The notes below the pieces were generated by a model that was not told where the DNA came from, ran no database searches, and saw nothing but the letters and a program-made list of their open reading frames with translations. A DNA stretch of 64,000 nucleotides from Emiliania huxleyi CCMP1516. Its lineage: Eukaryota > Haptophyta > Isochrysidales > Noelaerhabdaceae. Shown piece by piece: positions 1 to 9,217 of this stretch. Within the stretch, counting starts at the first letter, position 1; the number at the start of each line of letters is the position of its first letter. Position numbers and translations under genes: made by a program. The stretch is from positions 153,456 through 217,455 of the forward strand of contig NW_005201014.1 of assembly GCF_000372725.1 (NCBI RefSeq). Reading direction: 5' to 3'.

Positions 1-140
1 CCCAGGCTATCTTCCCTCCATCATCTCCAAACCCAGATTCCATCAACTGGAGACGCCGTCGGTTTTCCTACCAGGGGCTCTAACGCCGGCATGAGCAACG
101 GGTTGGCCGATGACCACAAAGAAGAGCGGAGGAGCGCGGC

Positions 141-2528
141 TCACGGCTTCACGCAGCATCCGACAGAGAACCAATAGCAGCTTCCGCCAGCGACAGGGTT
201 CGACAGCTGGAGTGTGCCGTCGCCGTCATCCTTCTTCAGCACCTTTGAAAGCACGCCGCAAAACTCCTCCATCTGCGCGTTCCATCCGCACGGGTGCGAC
301 TGCATGGCCGTCCGCGCGATGTCAAGCGAGAGGACGCGGACCCTCTGGCCGATGCGAACGTCCCGCACAGAGCGCAGCGGCTCTGCTCCAGGCGGCGCCA
401 CGTCGGCACTAGGCCAATGCGCACGCAGCGTCTCTGCTGCGTCCTCCGGCCTCGTCTCCATTTGCGCCCGCTTCCACTCCTCCTCCTCCTCCGGGGAGAG
501 GGGAGGCACCGCCTCTGCAGCGGCCGTCGCCTCTTCCATTGCGGCGGCGCTCGCAGCAAACTGCCACGCCGTGCTCGCTGCGGCTGCGGCTGCCGCATCC
601 GCGTCGAAAGCTGCGCGCTGCTCCGCCGCCGACGCGTCTTCGGCTGCTGCGGCGGCGGCAGCGGCCTCCGCCATCGCAGCCCGCACTGCCTCTTCCGCCG
701 CCTCGGCGGCCGCGGCCGCTTCCCCCGCCATTCGGCGCGCCTGCAGCCGACGCGTGTGTGTGTGTGTGTGTGGGACGGGGCGCGGAACGAGTCCGGGCAA
801 AAGCAAGCGAGCTCCTGGAGAAGCGCGGCGCGCGCCTCCTCCGACACGCCCGCCTCCGCCTCGGTCGCCTCCGCCTCGCCCCCGCCTCCGTCGGCGCGAC
901 GTCGCGCCAGCGCGCGAGCCACCACGGACGCGCGTCGCTCTGCGCGCGGGTCGCCGAGGAGCCCGCGCCACGGGCCGGTGCGGCTGGCGATGCGGGCGGC
1001 CGCGAGGAGAGTGCGCATGCCCATCAGCACGCCGAGTCCGGCCCACACGCCCGGCAGACCCCACCGGGGCGCGAGCCACCGCATGGCTGCCGCGGCTGGG
1101 GCGGCGGAGAGAAGCATGCCGACGGCGCAGAAGCCATAGTCGCTCGCGCCGAAGAGGAGCCTAGGCCAGCGCCGCCCGGAATACCTTACGAGACGGAGGT
1201 GGGTGCTAGGGGTGTGTGCGTGTGTGGTGTGGTGGTGGTGGGGGGGGGGAGGGAGGGGGGGAGCTTCTGTGTCGGTGGGAGAGAGGGGGAGGAAAGGCGG
1301 CTCGCCCGTCTGCAGCAAAAGCGAGCGTGTTGAGAGGCTGCGACGCGACGACAGCCGGCCAGGCGGCGGCCGCAGCCGCGAGGACGGCGGGGTCCGCCGC
1401 GAAGAGGCGGAAGAGGCTGCGCCCGCCGATACTCAGGGCCGCTGCGGTGCCCAAGCCGGTGGCGCAGCCGGCGCGCAGCGTGCGCTGCACCACGGTCCGG
1501 GCGGCGCTGGTGCGCCTCGCGGCGGCGACGTTGGCGAGCAGCGCTTGCGCCGCGATGGCGACCGCGTCGGCGAGGAGGGAGGCCGCGAGCCAGAGCTGGA
1601 GGCAGACTTGGTGCGCGGCGCCGGAGGCCGCGCCGACCCGGGCAGCGAGGAGCGAAGAGTACGAGATCGTGCCGAGGACCGCGAGGGTGCGCAGCGTGAG
1701 CACGGAGCCGGACGAGAGCAGCCGCACCACGTCGCGCCGCCGAGGCAGCTGCAGCGACGACTCGCCGCACCGCCGCAGCAGCTGGCGGAGCATCACGGCG
1801 GCGCCGGCGTACTGAGCCGCCGCAGTGGCGCCCGCAGCGCCGGCGGCGCCCCAGCCGAGGGCGCGCGCGGGGATGAAGGCGGCGTCGAGGGCGACGTTGA
1901 CTGCGGTGACGGTGGCGAGGCCGAGCAGCGGCGTCCTCGTGTCGCGCGCGCCGCGAAAGGCGCCCTGGATGCAGCAGAGGCCGAGCGAGGCTGGCGCCGA
2001 CAGGCCTCGCAGCAGAAGGTACGCCACCGCCGAGGGGCGCATCGGGCTGCCCGCGGCGATGCCGAGCGTGTTGAGGAGGCGGCCGGCGCCGAGGGTGAGG
2101 GCGGCGGCGATGCCGAGGCCGGCCACGGAGGCCACTGCGAGGGAGGCCGAGACGGCCTGAAGCATGGGAGTGGTGAACTCGCCCGGCTCGGACTCTGGCG
2201 ACGCAGCGGCGACGAGCGACGTCGTGGCGGGCGAAAGGAAGTTGAAGGCTTTGGCGACGAGGTTGAAAATGCCCACACCGATGCCCACGCCGGCGAGGTC
2301 GGCTGTGGCGCAGCAGCGGCCGACGAAGGCGGTGTCCACGAGGCTGGCGACTGGCTCGATGGACAGCCCGACGAGGGCAGGGGCGCCAATCTCGGCCATC
2401 TGGCGGTCGATGGCCGCCTCGTCGCCGCCATCGCTGAGCGCGGGAGTGCCGAGCCTCCTTGGAGAGAGGGTCGGAGGGTGTCGGGCAAAACGTGCGAACG
2501 AGACGGCGGCCAGCGAGAGGAGGAGCAT
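141..2528 (-). CDS. MATE/DinF-like multidrug and toxin extrusion transporter with C-terminal extension
   Basis: A likely cation-antiporting membrane exporter of the MATE family. I read three exons: 2528-1306, 1160-809 and 740-141 (724 aa). The start is an ATG giving a hydrophobic leader (MLLLSLAAVSFARF), possibly an ER or plastid presequence. Many hydrophobic helices follow. DinF/EDS5-type signatures are seen, namely the region after MAEIGAPALVGLSIEPVASL, QGAFRGARDTRTPL, and LFGASDYGF after intron 1. Both introns are GC-AG (145 and 68 bp) and carry CA/GT runs; the reading phases match across both junctions. Exon 3 adds an alanine-rich helix and a Cys/Trp SH3-like or MIB-like tail (RVRVLSLDIARTAMQ, then CGW). 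The exon 2 to 3 join is less certain than exon 1 to 2. If it is wrong, exon 3 is a separate small gene starting at 731. Substrate unknown. Confidence 0.75.
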
Positions 2529-2689
2529 CGCGCAGCGGTCGCGGGAGGCTGCCGCCGAGCCCTGGAGCCTGTGTGTGAGCAGTGCTGTGTGAGATGTGAG
2601 CACTGGGGATGAGCAAGCAGCGGGATGGTTGTCGCCGAGCCGACGCGGCGGGTTTCTTTTTCTTCAATCTCCGCTCTCTTTTTTCGCCT

Positions 2690-3130
2690 CTTTTTTCTAG
2701 TGGGCGGCAGCAACGGCGACGACGGCTGGCTCAGCTCGGTCGAGCGGTACGATCCGGCTGCCAATGCGTGGCGGAGGCGGTGGCGCCGATGCCGACGGCA
2801 CGCACGTATGTCGGCACGGCGGTGCTCGACGCACGACGGCAAGCTGTACGTGGCGGGCGGGCATGATGCCGGCTTCAACGCGCTCAGCTCGGTCGAGGCG
2901 GTGGCGCCAGTGGCAGAGACACGGCATTCTCCGCACACGCCATGGGCCCATGGCAGTGCTCGAGCCTCGACGGCAAGGTAAGTAAGGTAAGCCTCGACGG
3001 CAAGCTGTACGCTGTGTGGGAGGCACCAAACGACGGCTACCTCTGGGAGCGTGGGAGGTGGAGCGGTACGATCCGGCAGCGAACACGTGGGAGGCGGCGG
3101 CGCCTCTACAAAAGGTCAAATGAGACGTAA
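2690..3130 (+). pseudogene. Decayed kelch-repeat gene fragment
   Basis: Three kelch-blade remnants occur in different frames. They are LSSVERYDPAANAW at about 2730, then AEAVAPMPTARTYVG one frame over, then DGKLYVAGGHDAGFN shifted again, and a last VEVERY-like blade (WEVERYDPAANTWE) near 3050 that runs to a stop at about 3118. Kelch blades form beta-propellers for protein binding. The frame changes within one blade cannot be explained by introns of normal length, so this is a broken copy or a region with base-call errors. A pyrimidine tract ending in TAG (about 2700) precedes the first blade and could be an old splice acceptor. Confidence 0.6.
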
Positions 3131-3223
3131 GATGGATAGAGCGGTGGGACGACGCACATCCGACACAAGACGTAGCAAACAGTCTCTCTCACGTACACGT
3201 AATCGTTGTAAGACGGCTAGCAG

Positions 3224-4672
3224 CTACCAGAAGACATTCCGGAGCAGCTCCATCGCCCTCGCGGCACCGGAGAAGCCCGGGGCCCAGAGCTGCGAGCGGA
3301 TGCCCTCGAAGACTTGGATGGCTTGGTAGTTGATGCGGAAGTAGGAGCGCACGTCCTCCTCGGCGTGGTCCTCGTGGCAGCAGCAGTCGCCGCGGTAGAT
3401 GCGCATGAGCAGGCACGGGATGAGCGTGAGGTGGCAGAGGATGCGGCAACAGCAATTCTCCCACATGGCGGAGAGCCAGTTCTCGTGGTAGACGCGCACC
3501 GAGGCGTTGGCCTTGGGGAAGCTCACCGTCAGGCCGCGCCGCCAGCCGAGCGACCGGATGTAGCCGTACACCATCGAGTGCAGCCCGTTGAAATCAAAGT
3601 CGACCTCCTTCTTCATCGCGAGCGATTTGAGCAGGTTGGTGTCATTGACGAACTTCTGGCACAGGTCGGGCACGCTCAGCCCCGCCGCATCGACGCTGGT
3701 GATGAAGCCGAATGGGTAGACGAAGGGCGTCAGGTCCACCTTGTACATGAAGTCGCGCACCCGCTCGATGTATGATTCCGTCTCCCAGTGCTCCTTGCCG
3801 TCGCGCACGACGCGCCGTCGGCGGGTGCGCCTCTCGTGGTGCCAGCCCTCGACCTGACAGCCCACGAGCGGGCGCGTGTTGTGCGTGTTCAGGAAGAGCA
3901 TCAGCTCGTCCACGCTGTCCTGCAGCCGCCTGTCGCAGCTCGTGATGCCATTCCACCCGTCGTAAAACGTGCGCGCGGGCGAGAGGCCGGCGACGCTGTT
4001 GACGACCGGCATGCCCGCGGCGGTCGTGAGCACCGGCTGCGAGATGACAGCCTGCGCGCTCTCGGCGACCGGCACGCCGGCCACCAAGGGGAGCGGCTGG
4101 CCCGCGACCGGCGCGCCGCCCTGCTTGACCCCGGCGGTGTAGACGTCGGCGGGAAAGGGCTGCTGGTTGAGGGCGGCCAGCTCCTCGTCCGAGTAAAACA
4201 CGGGCGTGCCCATCGGCGGCGGGGCGCCGCGCGCGTCGGAGATGCCGCTGCTCGCGTCGAACGCGGCCCGGTGGTGGCTGCCGCCCTCGTCCGCCGACTC
4301 GGTCGTGTACGCGAAGCCCGAGTAGGGATCGTTGAGCGACAAGGCGGCGGGCAGCTTGGGCATGGCGTCGGCGACTGGCGTGCCCATTGGCACGAGGACG
4401 GGTGCTTCTGGCGGGTCCACCGCGCCGAGGAGCGGCGTGGCGTGCTCGCATCCTTGACGGCGCGGGGGCGCCTGCATCTGCATGGGATGCGGCGGAAACG
4501 GTGCCTGCTGCACGACCGGAGCAGGCGAGAGCACGGGCACCTGAATCGTGAGCGGCCCTCCGGGCACCGCCCCGGGAGGTACAACGACCATCATCAATCC
4601 GTTGGGGGTCTGCACTTGGATCTGCTGGCCCTCCGAGACGCCGAGCGGAACGGTGAGCTGAAGAGTCTGCAT
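3224..4672 (-). CDS. Conserved-type protein of unknown function with N-terminal VPPG motif
   Basis: A single-exon frame of 482 aa from the ATG at 4672 (MQTLQLTVPLGVSEGQQ). The frame stays open upstream to 4822, but composition changes there. Residues 1-45 hold the pattern VPLGVSEGQQIQVQTPNG then VPPGAVPGGP, a short beta module common in stramenopile and haptophyte proteins. A proline-rich linker follows. The last 240 residues are a denser globular part (FYDGWNGITSCDRRLQ, GWHHERRTRRRRVV) ending in a Cys-rich hydrophobic patch with ENCCCRILCHLTLIPCLL and YRGDCCCHEDH, possibly a lipid-modified or membrane-contacting segment. I recognise no enzyme. Codon use resembles its neighbours. Confidence 0.7.
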   Translation of the reverse strand: MQTLQLTVPLGVSEGQQIQVQTPNGLMMVVVPPGAVPGGPLTIQVPVLSPAPVVQQAPFPPHPMQMQAPPRRQGCEHATPLLGAVDPPEAPVLVPMGTPVADAMPKLPAALSLNDPYSGFAYTTESADEGGSHHRAAFDASSGISDARGAPPPMGTPVFYSDEELAALNQQPFPADVYTAGVKQGGAPVAGQPLPLVAGVPVAESAQAVISQPVLTTAAGMPVVNSVAGLSPARTFYDGWNGITSCDRRLQDSVDELMLFLNTHNTRPLVGCQVEGWHHERRTRRRRVVRDGKEHWETESYIERVRDFMYKVDLTPFVYPFGFITSVDAAGLSVPDLCQKFVNDTNLLKSLAMKKEVDFDFNGLHSMVYGYIRSLGWRRGLTVSFPKANASVRVYHENWLSAMWENCCCRILCHLTLIPCLLMRIYRGDCCCHEDHAEEDVRSYFRINYQAIQVFEGIRSQLWAPGFSGAARAMELLRNVFW

Positions 4673-5053
4673 CGTCAGCCGAAAGCGCCGTAGCACCACA
4701 GGACCCTCCTCAGGTCCCTCCTGCGCCGTGTCGAGCGCGGAGTTGCCCCGGGGGGGGGCCCGCCGAGAATCTCGCCCTTCCCCGGCATGGGTTGAAGGGT
4801 TGAGGTTGAGGCCCCCCCTCAACCATCTGGTTGATGGTTGAGACCCCCCGTCAACTCTTTAGTTGGGGGTTGAGGCCTCCGGGGCCTAGTCACAGGCTCG
4901 CGCGTGAAATGTATAAAATGAACGACGAGAGTGGGACGACCGCGAGGTGGCATGAAGGTTGCAGCGAGAAGCGGCGAGAGACTGCGAAGAGAGATAGGAA
5001 GAGGCAGCCTCCCTAGGGTGGGCGACGGCTAGCGCATCACACACCTCTCCTTA
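4673..5053. promoter_or_regulatory. Upstream region of the VPPG-motif gene with GGTTGAGG hairpins
   Basis: No gene is seen. Between 4790 and 4890 the motif GGTTGAGG and its complement CCTCAAC recur around C- and G-runs, giving several possible hairpins. A TATAAAA-like run lies near 4911. A promoter role is only positional inference. Confidence 0.25.
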
Positions 5054-5125
5054 AAATCCCTGTGTGGTGGCGGCGTGCCGTCCTCCCATCCCTCCCTTGG
5101 GTTGTCTGTTTATTTCTTTCTCCTT
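5054..5125 (+). repeat. Dispersed CTTTCTTT-family repeat, copy 1
   Basis: Reads CCTGTGTGGTGGCGGC, then CCCATCCCTCCCTTGGG, then a TGTCTGTTT pyrimidine tail. Close relatives lie at about 13852-13923 (minus), 21465-21650 (several), 31085-31175 (minus), 40855-40925, 45811-45868 (minus) and 46246-46285 (minus). The tail resembles a splice-acceptor pyrimidine tract. Confidence 0.8.
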
Positions 5126-5699
5126 ACACAAAATAGCGAAGAAATAGGTCTTTGAGAGCAAATACACAAAAAGAACCCCGGGACCAGCTTGGCGGTAGGT
5201 GCTGCTGCTGCTGCTACGTCTTCGGTCCCCGCGGGAAGCCCCGCGCATAGGACAACAACGTCTGTCCCACACACACACAGACGCGCACATACATCATGCT
5301 CCGGGCACACCCCACAGTGTAGTGATGTGAGTACACAAGTACTAGCAGAGTGCACACCTGCCTTGCGTTGGCGGGTGAGGGTCGTAAGAATCAAAGCCTC
5401 TTGGTGCCAAACGTGCTCGAGCGCGCCGAAGAGAGACGATCTACGCTGAGGGAGTTAGCGAAAGTCCGCACGGGCAGAGGGGAGACCGAGGCCTCCGGCA
5501 GTCCGCACCGCCTCGCGAAAGGGAAGCAACGATCAACTCCAGATTGGACTTGGGTGCGCGCGCCGGCGCGTAGGTCGCGACCGACGCGCAGCGCGGGCAC
5601 GTCGCGAGCACAGGAGCGCCGCGGGTGCCGTGCCACTAACCTGGTTGTGCCGGGCGGTAGGTGAGTGACGGGAAGAATCAAGAAGTGAACGCACAGCGC
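5126..5699. other. Intergenic, no gene recognised
   Basis: Short open frames only, with no domain or splice support. It contains a GCT/GCA trinucleotide run and a CA run near 5200-5290. Confidence 0.4.
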
Positions 5700-5925
5700 A
5701 AAATTTAGGAAATCGGCAAACTACAGGGTATTTTCTAGGTATACCCGGGGGTGTTCCAGGTACCCGCAAACCCCGGTATTTTGTTTGCCGATTTGGCAGA
5801 TTTGGGGCCCAAACCAGCCTCAGACTCGGCTCAGAGCCCGGGAAACTAGAGGGTGATCTAGGAAAACTAGCAGGAAACACGGAAAGGAAACCAGGTAGGG
5901 TGCGAGGAAACCCTTGGACAGGCCA
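5700..5925. repeat. AT-richer dispersed element related to the 13.1-kb MITE
   Basis: About 200 bp aligns by eye with 13275-13550. Shared blocks include GGAAATCG, TTTGCCGATTTGG, GGGCCCAAACCAGCCTC and AGACTCGGCTCAG, and the right end GGGTGCGAGG. I could not find matching terminal inverted repeats here, so it may be a truncated or older copy. Confidence 0.7.
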
Positions 5926-5947
5926 ATGCGAGCATCGGCGCAGCCCG

Positions 5948-6607
5948 GGAGCAGGCGCACATCGCTTCCAGGGAGGGGGGCGCGCTTCTACTCACACCAC
6001 ATGCTAGGGGGGGGGTCCGACCCCCCCCAGAGGCTTCACCACATGCTAGGGGGGGGGTCCCGACCCCCCCAGCACCTTCACCACATGCTGGGGGGGGTTC
6101 GTGGCCGAGGACCCCCCCAGAGACTCGTGGTCAGACCCTCCGGGCCCTTGATTTTACGCCTCATTTCGCAGTATTTTCGAGAGGAAAATCATCCTTTGGA
6201 GCTACATGAGCCTTGAGACTGGTGCCCACCACATGCTAGGGGGGGGGGGTCCCCTCCCCCTCCTTTTGGTGGTTGCCATGGTTTTTACAACGGACCCATG
6301 CTGCCTTGTCTGCCCTATACTCCCTCGGCCTGTGCTTCTCACTTCCTACCNNNNNNNNNNNNNNNNNNNNNNNNNNNNNNNNNNNNNNNNNNNNNNNNNN
6401 NNNNNNNNNNNNNNNNNNNNNNNNNNNNNNNNNNNNNNNNNNNNNNNNNNTGCTAGGGGGGGGGGGTCCCACCCCCCCCGAGAGGCTTCACCACATGCTA
6501 GGGGGGGGGTCCCGACCCCCCCTAGAGGCTTCACCACATGCTAGGGGGGGGGGTGGGGCGTGAGTAGAAGCGCGCCCCCCTCCCTGGAAGCGATGTGCGC
6601 CTGCTCC
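5948..6607. repeat. 48-bp inverted repeat enclosing a G-run/C-run tandem array and a scaffold gap
   Basis: The arms 5948-5995 and 6560-6607 are perfect inverted copies (starting GGAGCAGGCGCACATCGC). Between them is a tandem array of about 42-bp units, each with CACATGCTAGGGGG, a G-run facing a C-run, and AGGCTTCAC, plus the 100-N gap. Either this is a hairpin-prone element that broke the assembly, or the assembler joined one read set to its own reverse complement. Confidence 0.8.
6351..6450. other. Assembly gap (100 N)
   Basis: Exactly 100 unknown bases inside the CATGCTAGGGG tandem array, the usual placeholder for a gap of unknown size. Confidence 0.99.
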
Positions 6608-7872
6608 GGCGCGCAGCTTGGCCACCTCAAGCGAGTCGTCGATGCCGAGTTGAGCGAGAGCGCGCGCCGCGACACATTCCTCGAGAAGAGGAGGCCGTCG
6701 ACCTGCTCCGCAGCGAAGCGAGCGGTAGATGGACCGTCCCCAGTTCGACGTCGTCGAACAAACGTTCGCGACCATGGCGCTGCTGAGCCCTGGTCTGACA
6801 GCCTGACAGCAACCCCCGGGACAGCGCCTGACAGTGCCCGAGGATGCCAAAGCAAATTTTGCTAGGCGAAGTTGGTGGTGAACCACGCCGCTGCCTCCCT
6901 CCCGATGCCGCCGCGCGTGCTCGACGCCCATGTCATGAAGTCGAAGTTGTTGGCATCGCACGCCGCGGCTTTAGCCCTCCTTTTCGTCGAGGGGGGAGGC
7001 CAGGAACCCCAAACGGCCTGTCGGCGTAACTCAGGGGTCGTGCGCAGACCGTGCTCCGAGGTCGCAAAGTATCATGTCGTGGGTAGGGATCCTCTCTCTA
7101 AGGGATCCCTAGAGGCGCCGCAAATCATCAGAATGCCGATGGCACGCGTGACTGTCATTACTGAGGGCTGCCCAGCCTGCCAGAATGGATTAGGGAAAGC
7201 GGCCAGCTGTCTCTGTCCGCCGCCTCGAGATCTCATGCTGGCGTTGATGAGGTCATCATGCTGTCATGCACAGTGAGGTCATCAACGCCGAGCTCGAGCT
7301 CGATGTTGATGAGAGGAAGCGATAAAACCAGACCGTTTTGAGTAACCGGGGAGGCCGCCGGTGGCATCTCTTTCCACCCAAGAAGCCCGTTTGGAGGGAT
7401 GGGCGTCAGTGTGCGGGCGGTGAGTGCTAGTCGTAGTCCTCTCATCAAAATTTAGAACGAAACGCCCCTCGCTCCCTTCTTCCCTCTACTAGCTGAGGGG
7501 CTCGCTAAACGCTCGCCGAGCTCCATGCTGTGCAACACCACCTCCTCACTAATCGTCAGGGGCGCGGAGAGCGCAGTGCACTACGGTGAGGCTGCGCAGC
7601 GGGGGCTCACCCCCTGCACCGCGCTCTCAGCGGCGCAGGGGAGGGCGGTCGGTGGCGGCGGCGGCGAGGCGCGAGGCGGTGGCGGCGGTGGTGCGGGCGG
7701 CGGGATGACAGGGGAGGCGGCGGGATTGACAGGGGAGGCGGCGGCCACGAGCGGAGCGGCGCGAGAAGGGGGGGGGGCGGCGGCGAGGCGCCGGTGAGCG
7801 AGGCGCCCGCGCCATCAGACGGGGACGCGCCGCTGCGAGATGGAGGGCGGCGGTGACGGAGGCGAGGCGCGA

Positions 7873-7913
<41 letters not shown>

Positions 7914-9217
7914 GTCTCGGTGAGCGGCGGCGGGAGGAGGAGCAGCGGCGGCGGGAGGAGGAGCAGCGGCGGCGCTCGCTCGCTGTTGACGGGAGCGCTT
8001 TTGAGCCTGGGAGCCCATGCCACTGCGACCGGCGTGCCCGGGAACGGAGATCGCGCGCGCGCCGCCACTCACGACGCGCGCGCGATCTTCGCGGAGTCGG
8101 GTCCCCAGAGGGAAGCGGTCTTCTCGGCCGACGTCCAGCGGCGCGCAAGGAAGCAGGCGCAGCGGAGGCGGCCTAGCACCGGCTCGGCGCCGGGCGGTTG
8201 CGCTGCCCGCGAGCCGCGTCCTGAGCCTCGGCAGCGCGCTGCGCGGCGCGGCGCTCGCGCTGCTTCTGTGCCGAGAGCGGCATGATTCGCCAGCTGAAGC
8301 TCCAGACTCCTCGGGTCCGCGAGTTGCACGATTTGCGCAGGTTGAGGGGAAATTGGCGTAAGCGTCTGAAAGCAGTCTTGGGTGGTGAGAAAGCGGATAA
8401 CAAACAAGAACAACGCACTCTCTCACATGATGACAGCGATCCCACGACAGCGAATGTGGGGACTACATGATTACATGAAGGGTGGGGGGGGCCGTCCGCA
8501 GAGCTAGGCGGCGCGGGCACCCCCCACTGGGGCCGAGCGTAAGAAGCCGTTGCCTCTTGCTTGTTCTTGACCAATTGGCACGCGCTGGGGAGTTGAGAAA
8601 GCAGATCTCACAAGAACACAACGCACTCTCACACATGACAAGCGATCCCACGACAGCGATTGTGGGGACTACATGATTACATGAAGGGTGGAGGGGCCCG
8701 TCGAGAATTTTACAAACCAAGAAGAGCAGCCAAGTTATTTTTCTCTTCACGACGCTCTCGCTCATGCTGTCGATGTATGCGCGTTCCCTCTCGCGAGCCT
8801 CAGCGCGAAGCGCTAGATCGCCGCCGCCGGCATCATCTATCATCTTCTCTGCTTTCATCGGCCGTCGGTCGCTCGGTCGAGTGGCTTCCGGATCGAATCG
8901 GCAGAGTTGACCCTTATAATTTTTTTTCACCTCAGCGGGCCCAATTTTGCTCGAGGTGCCTCCTACGATTCGATCCAGCGTTCTCAGGCAGTCGCCTGGT
9001 GCGTTGTTTCGTTTTCGTCACGGGAGTCGCGCCTGCTCACAATCACAAGCTGTGTAACACCTCACCGCGTGTGAGACCGCGAAAGCGTCGGAAACTTTAC
9101 ATGCTTTGCACAAGCTCAAGGCACACGGGACGGGCAGAGCCGCAGACTAGTGACGGGAGGCCTGGGAGTGGGACGCGCCCCCGCGGCTCGACTCTTGCCC
9201 AACTCCCCGCTCGCCCC
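6608..9217. other. Intergenic tract with GGC runs and an 84-bp direct repeat
   Basis: No gene that I can support. Open frames at 6608-7030 and 7600-8200 follow composition only. A pure GGC run lies near 7875-7915. Two direct copies, 8401-8485 and 8609-8692, share ACGCACTCTC, CCCACGACAGCGA and GGGGACTACATGATTACATG, about 90 percent identical by eye. Confidence 0.5.
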
